This document shows positions 48,101 through 60,942 of a stretch of 64,000 bases of DNA, in pieces. Numbering within the stretch: the stretch's first letter is position 1; every line of letters starts with the position of its first letter. The notes beneath the pieces were generated by a model, which saw only the letters and a list, made by a program, of their open reading frames with translations, was not told where the DNA came from and made no database searches. The stretch comes from Strongylocentrotus purpuratus. Its lineage: Eukaryota > Echinodermata > Echinoidea > Camarodonta > Strongylocentrotidae. Made by a program: the position numbers and the translations under genes. The stretch lies in contig NW_022145547.1 in the NCBI RefSeq assembly GCF_000002235.5, forward strand, positions 1,484,001-1,548,000, given 5' to 3'.

Positions 48101-50425
48101 GGTGTCACAAGCTTAAGTTTATAAGATAAGAATAACTTACAGAGCTTTTGAAGATGAGCGATCTCCCGCTGCCCTCAGTGTCTATCTTTGTCTTCATGTT
48201 GAGTTCGACCAGACGATGATGAACAGCGTCAGCCATACGGGTATCAAAGAAATCATCCGTCTTCGCTGAAACTACAAATTTGGAAAGAAGTTGAAATATG
48301 TAATTAAATTTTGTTGAACTTATCAGTAAAAGAGTGTTTCAGTCTAGGCTTGTACAATGTATAATACAAGAGTTAAAATAATCTGTATCAACTTTTTCAT
48401 TCAGATTGTTTTGATGCACAGTAAAATAGCACATCCTTTTTTGTTGTTGTTCTTGAATAACTCCCCTAAACAATTCAACAATTCAATTCTTTATATGATG
48501 GAAAGGGAGTTGTACAAAATGTTATGGTACATAAAAGCTTTCACATTTGCCATACTTTGTGAGTACATGTACATGTACATTAATATTAAGAATGAAGCAA
48601 TTCTAAAACAAGCTTTCAATCCATTCCAGTCTGCAAATGCGTGGCAATCGTTAATTCTTACCCATTGACAATCTTCTTCTAATTCTCATCCTTTTCCTCT
48701 TGAGAGCTTTGCCTGGACTCTCCTCCTTGCTCTTTGGTGTTCTCTGTTGTGAGTTCTGCTTGGCAGCATTGAGATGAGACTGACAGTGCCTCATCAGACC
48801 TTTCTCTGTCCTATAGCTCTGGTTGCATCCTGCGAACACGCAGCGGAACGGCTTATCCCCGCAGTGCGTCAACACATGCTTCGGAAGCCAGGTGGCAGAC
48901 ATGGAAGGCGTGTTGTAAACCTTGCAGCCGTCCCACAGGCACACAAACTTCTTCCCTCCTTTCTTGATCTGCTTCTGGGCGTGCTCTGCTCGAACGTGAT
49001 CGGCCAGGTCGGCGCTGGTGTCCGTCTCCTCTCCGCAGGACTCCCAACGGCAGATGTACTCCACCTTGGGTTTGGGTGTGGTCGGGGTTGGTGTGGTGGT
49101 AGGCGTGGTGCAGCCACTGGGTAGGCTGCTTGCACAATCACTGCTGCTACCATTGCTGCTGATCATGTGAAACAGAGGAGGCTAGAGGAATAAACAAAAT
49201 ATAGTTATAATATTTAAGTGTATTCTTTCCTCTTCTGCAAATGTATCTTAACCCCTGTAGTGACTTGACCTTTGGAGAACTTTGCATTTGTATATATTAT
49301 TGTCTTGTCTATATTGTGTGGCTTGAAGTCTAGCCTTTTATGCCATTGTCACTCATTTCTTTAGTGACACCTGTTACATTACTAGAGTGCCACACATACT
49401 TATTCTGGCAAGCAAATTCCACACCCTATGGGTTGGGATGTGCAACCACCTAATGTACTGGTATAGCTTATACTGTACAGGCACATTACACTTGTTTGCT
49501 TTATTTGACACACCTATTTTCATCACTTCTCCTGAGCTGTTCATATAGAGCACACATATTCTGGAGAGTCTTGAATCGATCTACAGCAAAGCTAATTCAG
49601 CTTCATCTTAATTCTTGTCCTATTTTTTCGCTTGTTTCTCTACTCGGTTCTGAGGCCTTATTACTTTATAGAGATTATAAGTTTCTTCTTCCTTACTTAA
49701 TTCGCAAAGAAGCTTCATTACTTTGTACATGGTCTTACATATTCTTTCTACAGGTGCTGTGCAATATTTGAACTACTACTTGTGATATAATATATGTTCC
49801 AAGTATCTGTACTCAACAGGTGTTTCTACGAGACAAGGTAGGAAAGAAATCTATTTCTATTTCTTTTATTTAGGTGATTAAATTCCCTAAACCCTAAAAT
49901 AGGGTTGTGATGGCAATGACAAATCTACTCATTGATGTCAGTATATGGAAATACACAAACATGTGGCATCACACTTTGGTCCACTGTTATAGTGTTCACT
50001 ATTGCTGGTCATAAATTGAATATGAGAGCATTTAAGAACTAGCTTCTTAGTCTTAGGACATTGATAAAAATAACAAAAAGGGTCACTTAATCTATTAGAA
50101 ATATTCAACTTAAATCTATTTTTCAATCAAGTTTGGACTATGTTGCTTCCCAACATTATAGAATAATATTTATGCACAATTATATTAGAGAAGACTTTCC
50201 AAACCATACTATTCTTACATTTCTTTCCACACAGCATCTGTAAAGGAATGAGCAGCAATCCACCCTACAATTTTACTTTACATTATTTAAAATTTCCAAA
50301 ATGCTTTAGTGAGCATCAGGTAGATACTTACAAAATTTGATCATGTGACAGATCAAATATTCACTTACATGGGTATGATCAGGCCACTCTCTCCGAGCAG
50401 GTTTTTCTCCTCTTTCTTCATCCAT
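45114..50425 (-). CDS. AEBP2: AEBP2, zinc-finger PRC2 cofactor, short form of about 305 residues
   Basis: Polycomb repressive complex 2 accessory subunit, nuclear, helps recruit and stimulate H3K27 methylation (known for the family). Exons: 50425-50369, 49181-48662, 48265-48141, 46907-46840 and 45261-45114; all have GT/AG sites and compatible phases, 305 codons plus TGA. Three C2H2-type fingers have ligands at about Cys63/68-His81/86, Cys100/105-His121/125 and Cys133/138-His151/155. The finger 2 core FVCLWDGCKVYNTPS is almost identical to vertebrate AEBP2. After a basic KRKRMRIRRR stretch, the conserved C-terminal half continues (TDDFFDTRMADAVHHR, then LLRWSPTDV, then PDSW) and ends in a basic tail. 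The ATG at 50425 lies just inside an acceptor, so upstream non-coding or alternative exons exist. The long Gly/Ser-rich N-terminus of the mammalian long isoform was not found. Confidence 0.93.
45843..46344. mobile_element. Non-autonomous TTAA-flanked transposon, about 502 bp
   Basis: Begins AGGTAATACAAAGTTTTGG and ends CCAAAACTTTGTAATACCT, near-perfect terminal inverted repeats. TTAA flanks both sides (45839-45842 and 46345-46348). TTAA targets are used by piggyBac- and Kolobok-type elements; I cannot choose between them. It lies in the last intron of AEBP2. No transposase frame. Confidence 0.8.
46385..46605 (+). mobile_element. tRNA-derived SINE with conserved body
   Basis: The head GTAGCAGTGGCTTAATCACT with GACTGGGAATGAGAATTCTA is tRNA-like. 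It is followed by the SINE body words ATGTCCTGAAGCAAGGCATT, TTTTCTCCATCCAT and TGGGTATCTACTAGTAGG, which I recognise as the layout of widespread invertebrate SINE2 elements (tRNA head, then CCTTGAGCAAGGCA, then GGGTACCTGGTAGG). It is diverged, so old. It lies in the last AEBP2 intron. Confidence 0.6.
47995..48080 (-). mobile_element. tRNA-like SINE fragment
   Basis: On the minus strand ATGGGTTAGAATCCCGCACA is a B-box/T-arm look-alike, preceded by TTTTGCAACCAAAGATC, which resembles an anticodon arm. No closed acceptor stem. It lies between AEBP2 exons 3 and 4. Confidence 0.4.
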
Positions 50426-51594
50426 CTCTGATAAAATAAATTGATGATAATAGGACAAGAAATTCATAAACTCTCACACAAAAACCTTTATTTAATTTGT
50501 GTAAGTTTGTCACCTGTACTCTCATCTTTTCTTACCAGTACTCATTATTTCACATCTTAATGACTTTCAACTTGTTTTGGTATTTATGTTAACATACAGT
50601 TTCAACCAATGTCACATTTTTACTGAAGATGTATCTTTATTTTTGTTAGCGAAGTTAGCGATCGTAATGATGAATTGCTTAGATTAACTTAACGAAGATT
50701 GCAGTCGCCTGTGTGAAGTTATCTACCGTAATGAGGATCTGAGACATTACGGTAGGCACGCGGCCGCCCGCAACCCAAAATCGGTATGCACTCGTATTGT
50801 GCAGCGGTTTGCCGTAAAACCTGTGAAAAAGTGTATACTAATATCAATGTTTTTCAAAAAAATACTCCAAAGATAAGAAGAAAATTGACATGAAACATTA
50901 GATTCTAAACATAACGACTTTTAACTCATGATCTTTATTTAAACATTTGATGAATATTTACTTCATTTTTGGTATGTTTTAGTGGGGTATCTCCACGCCG
51001 GAGTTACAGGTCAAATTTTGGATAGGTTTCTGAACAAGCGCCATTATTATTATAGTGAATTAGCACTCAAATATCTGGAAAACCGAGGATGAAAGAAATT
51101 TTCCCCAACGAAACTTGTATTAAGTTTCATTCTTAATCTTAACTTAGTCTATTTATTTGTTATCAACAAATAGGTCTATGTTCATTAAATTGTTTATGAT
51201 ATAATTTGAAAGTATCAGACAGCAGGTTTATAAAATATTGCGAGAATGTACTGCAGCTGCAGTACACAGCAGTGCACGAAGTGTTGCCCGTCTCAATACA
51301 CAGCCAGGCTTAGTCACTGTGTACAATTTATAAACTAAGATCTAACTTCAACTTTCACTTTACACTTATCCGAGTACATGGGACCATTACAGCGGCTTGC
51401 GACTACAGCACATCAACTTTCAATCAGCTTTGTCTTCTAATCGCTGAAGATGTGGTGCGCTAATTGATTTATACGGACACCGGAAGTCATTGAAATTATA
51501 TGAGCACAATATTTCATTAAATGAATATAAATTATTCGTAAAATAACGGTGTTTGGATACTGACCAAGCTGTAGATTGTCTTTGTTTACCCGCA

Positions 51595-51729
51595 GCCTAT
51601 GCTGAAATTATCGACTAACTTGGGAAATGTTGCGGGCTAGCAGCATCAGCTGCACCGTACCGATATATATGCACCACCACCAGCACCTGTCAAAAACAAA
51701 ACAACGGCGGAGATCAATGCCTGCCGCTG
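51595..51729 (+). other. Candidate 5' non-coding exon of the ECM3-like gene
   Basis: Ends at a consensus GTAAGT donor after ATGCCTGCCGCTG. Splicing to the acceptor at 54359 would make a short upstream ORF (MPAADSLDYI, then stop) before the signal-peptide ATG. The 5' boundary is arbitrary; support is only the donor and position. Confidence 0.25.
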
Positions 51730-52426
51730 GTAAGTGGAGCTACCTAAAGGTTCATGGTTATCAATTTTTCAACATGTCTAATATAATGTCTGTAATAATG
51801 TTTATGTTTGAGATTTGTTAACTTTACTTACGATTCAAGTGTCAAAAAGTTACTTTTCTAAGCTAATTGGGACAAGTAAAGTAAAGTCTTGCGGCCCTGT
51901 CAAGGCTCAAGCCTTGTAATGTTTGTTGGTGCGATGCCTGGACCTGTGTCTAGCTGGGCTAGGCGCGGCAGTAGCCGTGGCTCGCCTTGGAGCAGTGCTG
52001 GAGCTGGGTGCGGGATCAGTGCAGTCTTGTATTGTTTTGAGTCAGGGGCATGGCTAAGTTCTGTAATATTGATAAGGTGGCAGTAACTTAGTAAGTTAGT
52101 GTGCGTTACTAAGCCAAAAGGAATTTTTGAGTGAAATCCTAGATTTAATGTAAATGGCTGTAGTAGATCTATAGCTGCAAATTCAATGATTCTAGCTCGA
52201 GTAGAGTGTAAGAAAAATAGTTTTTGTTCTACTTTTTTTTGGACATAATTATCATGAGTTGTATTCTCTGTGAGATTGAAAAGAATAATGAATTCCTTTT
52301 TTTTTAAATTGTTGTTGTCTGAGATTCAACTCTTGAGATTTATTATCAGGATAACCTTTATCATTTATTATATTAGGAAGAGACATAATAATTTTCTGAT
52401 TTTCCTTTTTTTGTTGTTGAGCACAT

Positions 52427-52432
<6 letters not shown>

Positions 52433-52506
<74 letters not shown>
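52433..52506. repeat. (GA)n microsatellite
   Basis: Slightly interrupted GA repeat in the AEBP2/ECM3-like intergenic region. Confidence 0.9.
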
Positions 52507-52509
<3 letters not shown>

Positions 52510-52837
52510 GGTATTTACTTGGTTGGGTAATCCCTTTGGCAGCTCACTCGGGAAGCTATACTGGGATGGTAGGTGAGGCGAGTAACTACAAGGAGTGTCG
52601 TGAATTGCTGGAATGGTGTGTGGACAAAGCACTTGTTAATTTACAGTAAAATATGCTAAGTCCAGTGCAAGTAAAAACCAGAGACAGAGAGAGCGGGCTG
52701 AGAAAGAGACAACGAGAGAGAAAATAGGCAGATACAGTTATCATAAAAACAGCCGCCAAAATTGCTTTTGTTTATATAGATCTACAGTGTAGGTCTAGTT
52801 TCATGAGAATGGCAGCCTAAGCCGAGCTAAAGAGTAA

Positions 52838-52959
52838 ACAGAGTTGACAAAGGACTTAATTCCATTTCGTTGACGATCAGCCATGCACAAAAAAGATGAA
52901 AGACTTCATTCATGGCTGATCGTCAACGAGACAGAGTTAAGTCCTTTATCAACTCTGTT
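52838..52959. repeat. Hairpin MITE, arms about 48 bp
   Basis: The left arm, AACAGAGTTGACAAAGGACTT then CGTTGACGATCAGCCATG, is repeated in inverse order on the right as CATGGCTGATCGTCAACGA then AAGTCCTTTATCAACTCTGTT. The loop is about 24 bp (ends CACAAAAAAG and TTCATT). Near-perfect pairing suggests recent origin. Confidence 0.8.
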
Positions 52960-53919
52960 AGTTGCTACAGCAGGCAGCCAGTGAAAACGAACTTGTTTAA
53001 TCAAATTATGGAAATGCAAGCATTACTTTAAGAAAACAGAACTTTATTATTCCTGGCTCATATTTTTTTGATTGAGGTGTCATATGAAAGGGCAGAAAAT
53101 GAACTTTCTAGAAATGTGATTTTCTCTTTGAAATTCAGATACCGTCCGCCAAATGACTTTTTGGTTTCTTCTCTTCAAATTGCTTTTAATCACTCATGCA
53201 TGAAATATGCATCATATAAGTTGCATCAGATGAAAGAGGAGGATCTAAGCTTTCCAAATATGTGTCATTTATTAATTATCATTGTGATAAAGTTATAATA
53301 ATTCTTGGTTTCGTTTTTTCTGGGATGCACTGTAATGTATTTCTCCATCCTTCATACAAATCTTCTTGTGTAATATTACTGTACATACATGTTATGCACT
53401 CTTTTGTTTTCTCTTCAAATTTTCTTGGCTCTTTGATTTTCCTTCTTTGAGTTTTTTTCTTTTTATGGTCCTGTTGTTCTTCTCTTTCCTCCTAAACCTG
53501 TCATTACTTTTTTCTTTTCTTTATTTTGATTTTCTTTGTGCATTAAAAAAAGAAGCTTTACACAATACCTGTGTTCTTTTTTTTTTCTTTCATCTTCTTT
53601 CTCTCTTTGTTACATTCTTTATCTTTCTTATATACAATCTTCTTATTTATTTTTTCTTCCTTTGTTTTGTTGACTTTGCTTTAATATTTCTTACATTCTT
53701 TTTATACCCTCTTCCATTTATTTTCAGAGAAACATATTTTCCTTTAAGATCTCTAATGGTATTACAGTACATCTAAAATAGACACATTATTTTTAATGAA
53801 TAATTTTGTACTGTTCAGCTTATGCATGTATGTTTATAGTATTCTGAATCAAATGTTATTGAGGTAAACCACAAAATGTGAGCAATTGTCCTGAGCAGGT
53901 AAAAAGTCTATTCAGTTTG

Positions 53920-53955
53920 TTAAACCATGGACCTACTAAGAAGGTCCATGGTTAA
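53920..53955. repeat. Perfect-arm palindrome, TTAAACCATGGACCT family
   Basis: TTAAACCATGGACCTACT then AAGAAGGTCCATGGTTAA: 14-15 bp arms around a very short loop, with TTAA at both ends. Related words at 35543, 37255 and 38638. Confidence 0.65.
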
Positions 53956-54447
53956 ACCACCGTAGTGACCTTCCTGTGACCTTGTGAGTCAGGATGTATT
54001 CCTTTCCTCTCGACAGAGATTCCATTTACAATACCCAACGGAAACAGAGGAAACGGGCAGATGGGATTTGAAAAATAGGACAAACGAGTACTAGTGTAGC
54101 AGACATAATAGGGAATGTAGGGTAAACTAATATTACTCATTCACAAACCATGTATGTTTCAGTTTGAATGGATGCTACATTTACGTGTTTGATAGTAGAA
54201 GTTCATTTTTGAACAGAAAAGTTTTTAGTGAATACCTGTAAGCTAATTTTGTTATCATGATGCATGAAGACACAATCACTGCTCTTCACTTAAATTGCAT
54301 TACGGTACTAGGTTCAAATGTTAAAACTGTAAATATTCTGTTTTTGTATTGTTTTGCAGATTCTCTTGATTACATCTGATGTCTGAGTGAATATAACCAC
54401 ATCTGCTGGGCTTGGACCCTCCCTGGACACACAACCAAGCAGTCAGG

Positions 54448-57400
54448 ATGAACGCTGTAAAAAGCATTACCACTCTCCTTCTAGTCCTGGGCCTTACAAG
54501 CAATGTGATTGGTCAGTTGGTGAGAGTTAACAATGGTCTGGAAGTTCCTATTGGTCGATCAGTAACCCTTGGACAAGATGACTTGGTGTTTGAGCCTGTG
54601 GAGGAAGGAGAGAAGTGCAAGGTCGAGGTGGCGCTCAATGAACCCTACTACCAGAAAGTCGGCCTTCTACAACCAGAGGTAATCACCTTAAAGCATTTTT
54701 TCATGTTTCTTGACAGTTACCCCTTTGGACTACTGTACCTTCCTATTGACAACTACAGTCAACCTGCTTTAGTGACCACCTGTCTACAAAGACCACCTGT
54801 CTACATGTACAAAGGCCACTTTTTGTGTTTCCCTTGGGTGGTCGCTATAGACAGGTTTGACTTTACAACATACAACAAACAGTATCCCCAATATGAATAT
54901 TTCCTGGCCAAATGCTACCTAGGCCTAGAAGAATTGCTGGACAGTTTAAGAAATTATCTACAGTACTTACCCTAAGGACAACTTTATTGAGAGTAATTAT
55001 CTTTGTAAGGGGCAATTGTCCAGGTTATCTTTGTCTGGTGGATATTTGTCTTGGAGGATTGGAGTTCTTCAAGAGCGGTGTCCAGATGGTTATTTTCTAA
55101 GGGGTAGGTGTCCTGAGGGTGGTGGTAGTTTAGGGGTTAGTTTTAGAGGGAACTTTGTTGATGAAGCTTGCTCATATTTCATGTCATTTAGTCTATCCAT
55201 ACACATGACATGTGCATGATGAGACCAATAGAGTACCGAAGTGCTAGTGTCATGTTCGCTTGTCATCCAGGTTACTGGTTCTAGACAACAGAGCCTGCAC
55301 ACGAGGTTCACCACAAAATCATTCAAACAATGGCGGAGCAGGACAAATTCAGTGTCTGGGGCTGGTGTGATCGTCACACCATTGTTCAGCGCAATATTAT
55401 TTGGAACCAGCAACCTCGACAACATGGCCAATATGAAGCCAGATAGAGCTAGGAAATATCAATGTGTTTCCTGCGTGTCTTATTTCCTTTTCCTTCACGT
55501 TCCTGCATTGTGATTAGTATTTTCATGTCAGGATCCACAAAGATATAATCCATAAAATCAGGAAAGCAATGTCCAGTCAATAGTCTAGCAAAGAAATACT
55601 ATTAGGTGTAAAAATTCAAATTGCAAGTACTCATCAAAACTTTGTATTTTGCCTATCTTTGTCCTGTAGTTAAAACATTTAAAATTATTACCCTTCCTTC
55701 AATTAAATTGTAGGGATGATTCCACCTTGGCAAAAACAAGGATGTCTTTAGAGAAGAAAAAAAAAAAAAACTTAAATTTTGTTAATATCAACCTGTTTCT
55801 ACAAAGAAAATATTGCTCTGCTTTAGTTTTTAAACCTGACTTTGCTTGTTTGATTCGCAGGTGTTTGATTGTGAGTTTCTGCCTGAGACGATCAAGTACA
55901 CCCATTCTGGACTACCGTACTTGGACCAGGATGTGGTCAAGTTACGAGTCTACAAGTTCACGGAGACGGACACAGTTTCAGAGACAGTCTACCTCAGGGT
56001 AAACATCTCCCAGGAATTGTATCAAACTGTAAGACCAATGGGACCTCTCCAAGTAGAACGCTTCTTTGGAAGTTCAGATCTGATTGATATGAGAGTTCTG
56101 GATTTGGCGTACGAGCGCTATAGGAATGTGTCATGCACTGTGCACATCAACACGGTTACAAGTGGATTTCCTAAGTATGGGGAGCTAACCAGAGGAGAGG
56201 GTGAGGAGAAGCAGAGAGTTAGAGCACTGACGGCAGACTGCTACGATTTCATGATGGGGATGATACGTTATGAGCATCTGGTGCCTCCGACTCCGAACGT
56301 AGACTACATTGCGATGACTATAACCACAAATGATCCATTGCTGATTGAAGGAACGTCTGAGGAAGTTTACTTCCTACCTGTGGAGATCATGGAGGCCTTT
56401 CAGAATCAAAATCCTATTGCAGCCATGATGAGCATGTATGTTATGGAGGCAGATCAGTTCATCCTGACTACCATCACACCCTCGGTCATCTCGGGTAGAG
56501 ATGATGAAACTGCCAATGAGGACCTTGTTTTCTTTATCAGTCAACCCTTTGGGCCAGACGAAGGCTACATCGTCAACCTTGATGACCACACCCATCCAAT
56601 AGAATCCTTCACGCAGTATGACCTGTCTAGATTGAATATAGCGTACAAACCTCCCAGTGTCAGCTCACCAGACAGGCGTGTCTTTACGGCAGAGTTCACC
56701 GTATATGATGCTTACTTTGCACAGAGTAATCCTATCAATCTTATGGTGTCAGTGAGGTCCACGGAAACAAATGCTCCTAGAGTGTCAGTTAATACTGGTC
56801 TCACCATGTTAGAAGGACAGTCAAGGATCATCCGTCCAACAAATCTTCAACTAGTTGACAATGACAATCTGAATTTTGTTCGAGCCAAAGTGGTTGGTGG
56901 ATTACGTCATGGAAGGCTCTACATCAATGAACGTCCTGTCATCATGTTCTCAGCAGCAGATATCAATTCCAATACCCTCGTCTATCGTCATGACGATAGT
57001 GACACTCTAAAGGATAGTTTAGAGCTGAGGATCACGGATGGACGGCACAACGTGAGGACAACCTTCCCTATCAATATTCTTCCAAAGGACGACAGTGCCC
57101 CTTACCTCATCAACAATGTCCAGTTTGAGCTCAAGGAAGGAAGGACTATCCGCATCACCCGCTTCATGCTTGTGGCAGCTGATATGGACTCCAGCGATGA
57201 CTACATTATCTTCAGAATCACGCAACCGCCAGTAGCAGGTGAAATCTTGAAGAAGTTCTCTGAAGACACATTTGGTTATCCTGTCACAGAGTTCACCCAG
57301 AGAGATCTGTTCCGTGGTCTGATCTACTATCACCATCTTGGCGGAGAGGTGTTCCTAGATTCCTTCGAGTTAATTCTCCTAGATAACCAGATACCTCCTA

Positions 57401-60400
57401 ATGAGTCTCCAATACAGGTTGTGACGGCGAAGATCAGCCCTGTACATGATCTGCCTCCTGAGAGGGTATCAGGATCAACGCAGTCTTTGATTGTGCGGGA
57501 AACAGAGATTGCATACATCACCAAAAATCAACTGCACTTTACGGATGCCGAGTCGACTGAAGAGCGTCTTCGCTACACCATCACCACACCATCTTATATA
57601 ATAGACACACACAGCCTGACTAATGCTGGCAGGGTCATCTCAACGGCTGATGTGCTATCCCCTGCCAAGGATCCAAATATGCCAGCCATTCGAACATTCA
57701 CCCAGGGTGAGATAAACACACACAACATTGCCTACATGCCACCCTTGAAAGAGATTGGTCCAAACCCTGTACACATTCGCTTCGTCTTCTCTGTATCCGA
57801 TCCCTTCGGAAACATCGTCCTAGGAGAATTCTTTGACGTCACCGTCTTACCCGTCAACAATCAGGAGCCAGTCCTACGTGTCAATGACCTTACCGTCCGG
57901 GAGGGCCAAGACTTGACCTTTGACCCCGTGAAGTTCTCTGTGTCAGACATGGATACAGAGGCCAGAGATCTGATCATCGGTCTGGTGGAGCTGCCTGATC
58001 ATGGAAGGATTCTCCTAGGTGGAGTCAACTTGACTGTTGGGAATCGCTTCACCATGGCTGATGTTGCTGCAGGTAGGGTCAGGTAAGGCCTAATATTAGA
58101 GGTCTCTTCATTGTGACTTTTCATATTTTGTAAGGCTGAATATTTCAATGTCTCTCTCTCTCTCTCTCTAAGTGCCATATCGATTGACTTTGGCGATCAT
58201 GCTGTTCCACAACCCTCGGCTCCTAGCCTTCTCTATTAGCACCACTCCCAGTTCTTTCACTCCGCTCTCTTCCAACAATTTCTGCAGATTGTCCATCCAA
58301 AGTATCCTCCTTCTTCCCACAATTTTCCCTGTCAAAGCAAGAATCTCTAGGCCTTTTATGTCACTTACTGTAAAAAAATGTTTAAAAAAAGGAGGCTGTT
58401 TTGCCAAAAAGTGTGTAATGATACAATTTATGTGATGCTTGAGTGTGCAATGTAGTTTTCCTGTCATTAAATCATAATCAAGTAATCTCTTTGGCTCACT
58501 TTCAAACATTTCTCCCTACTCCAAATCAATTTCAGCGAATGCATTATTACCTCAATAACAATATTCATTCCTAACATGCCAAATACTACATTTCTTGGTG
58601 CCATGGTGCTGTTGTTTATACTTGTTCTTGTCCCTATTTGAAAGCTTCATTTTAGGATGACACTATTAGTGGCACATTGTACATAAGTAAAGTTTACAGC
58701 GATACATGAATTCAAGATATTTTGTCTTTTGCCCTGTTAAAAGCCCTCACAGAAAGCAAAGATTATATCACACATTTATCTAGCAAGAATTCAGGAGTAA
58801 TTTGTAAATTGAACATAACTGTTCAACAGTGTACCCATACAATATAGTATATCTGATACATTCAAAGGTATGAAGCATACAGCTACATGTACATGTACAT
58901 GTTTTACCTACTTCATCATCAAAAAGGAAAGAAGTGTTTAGTCTGTAAAACTCTGAGTTTCGTTATCAGATCTGAATTAGGAAGTACTGCAGTATACAAA
59001 GAATTAGGTTGAATTTGGTGCAGGTCGAGTGTTTTGAGGACAGAAGTTCAGCAAGGTCACGTAGAATGTGGAAGGAAGGAAATCGACTTGGCTCTGTCAA
59101 TGTTTAGTCTGGGTTCATAATAAGGTTGTGATCTACAAGTAAATGCTGACACACACACAGACTGTCTGTGGCACGTGTGAAATTGTGAACCTGTAGGATA
59201 AACTACAATGCAGTTTGAAAATTGGTTCTCTTCATTGGGATTTTTGTTTAGAGGGCCACCTCTATTTTCTTTCACTTTTACTGACCTATTTTCAGACATT
59301 AAAGAGCTACGTCTATATTGTCTCTAAACTTGCATACCAGTATTTCCTGTTCAAATTTATTGTGGAATTCTACACAGTTTCAAAACACAATGCGATGGTT
59401 TTGATCATTATGCAGGACATGAGGGGGGGGGGGGGGGGAAATTGAACTTTATATCCCAATTCTTCCCTGGACTGAGGGGTTCCTGTACTATATTTTACTC
59501 CATTGGAATTATAGAATTATTGGATTGATAAACAAAAACTATGTAGCAGTGTAGCACCCATATTTTGTTTTTCTCTTTTAATATTTCACATGCCATACAC
59601 GATTCTACTTGATACATTATATTAAAGGGATCCGTTAACTTTGTCTCAGATTCTGAAATAAAATCCTGGATTTAGCTCATGCTGCAATGAAAATTAAAAA
59701 CCTTTAGGTCAGTCAGGAACCCCATGACTTTTACAAGCCAATCGCCTGTCTGATTATCAAGATATTTATCATTGGAAATCTAAATCAAATTTTGCGTTTT
59801 CCTAACGGTTTTCAAAACACTACAGTCTTTTGAGGAAAACGAGTATGGTAAAACCGGTCACTCAAAGAGTTTTACTTTTTTGAGGCACTTCTTGATTTTA
59901 GGGCTTCAATATTACACCATATCACAGACACTGATAACAAGTAGGGCCGTGCATCTCAGATTTAACATTGTTAAACGCTTGTTTAGTTTGTTACGTTGCA
60001 TTGTATTCTACATTAATAGTTTGAATTTGTTATGCTAGTTTACAAGATGAATATACCCATACACAGTAAATTGACCACACCTATGAACCTCACTGTGAGG
60101 ATTACTGAGGATTAGATCATTGATTCATACACTGTAGGTGTGTGAGTAATCATTAAAGGCCATACTCAGCAAGGGTCAAAGTCAATGATAAAGAAGAAGC
60201 GACATATATCTTGCAGGAGTAACAAACATTATATAACATCACAACCACAAGGAATTCCTGATTTTAACCAGGGATATAGATTATACATGTGTGTCACTTA
60301 CTGTATCTTAACTTGATACTCAACTTGACCCCCAATAATTAGGGTCTCCCAGGCTCCCAGTATACACAGTAAGGAATTAATAAGAACAATATATTTCACA

Positions 60401-60910
60401 ACTGAGAGTAGAGAAAGGGAAATCTTGCTGTTTGTCGATGCATTTATGAATTGATATCAAGTTAAATTAAAGAGATCTGATGAAAGGAAAAGGCTACCGT
60501 ATCCCAAACAATGTATGGAAGTTAACAGCATGTTGCAGCCCTTGGCCTTGGTGACCCTGTCTGTCAAATATGATAGACTGTATAATTGATGAGGTGTAGG
60601 TGTGAGCGTGAGTCAGAGAGATCAACTCTCAGAGCCGGTCTATTCTCAGATGTCAAGTCAAGGTGTTTCTGCTCAGTCATTAAAAAATTACTGCTGAAAC
60701 GTGTGGAAGTGATGACTTGCTTTTCATTTGCCTCATACCAGTACCTCTAGTAATTTATAACCAAATCGAAAGGCTTTGTCATTTACAGTTGGGCCCTAAA
60801 AGTTTACTTATGCCTGGAAGAAAAACATTTTACAACTGCACTTATTCCTACCAGGAGTCACATATTTACATGTACATGTACATGTGTCAGAGGGATTAGT
60901 GGTGTATATA

Positions 60911-60942
<32 letters not shown>

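Larger units (their letters stand above)
50430..54359. other. Intergenic or 5' region between AEBP2 and the ECM3-like gene
   Basis: The divergent gene pair is separated by about 4 kb. It contains an 18-bp perfect palindrome (51248-51265), a GC-rich island (51890-52030), a (GA)n run (52433-52506), a hairpin (52838-52959) and a T-rich stretch (53400-53720) whose open frame is compositional. A consensus donor at 51730 could end a 5' non-coding exon of the ECM3-like gene. AEBP2 upstream exons were not identified. Confidence 0.4.

Noticed and set aside
48774-49137. Open frames on both strands overlapping the AEBP2 zinc-finger exon
   Set aside because: Shadows of the AEBP2 coding frame, which alone carries the C2H2 ligands.
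53366-53776. 136-residue Phe/Leu-rich frame resembling membrane segments
   Set aside because: T-rich low complexity; no splice context, no charged-residue pattern typical of real membrane proteins.
54412-54975. 187-residue open frame continuing past ECM3-like exon 1
   Set aside because: After the donor at 54679 it reads through intron sequence and the MITE at 54756-54862. Splicing to 55861 restores the FREM-type domain, so the extension is not coding.
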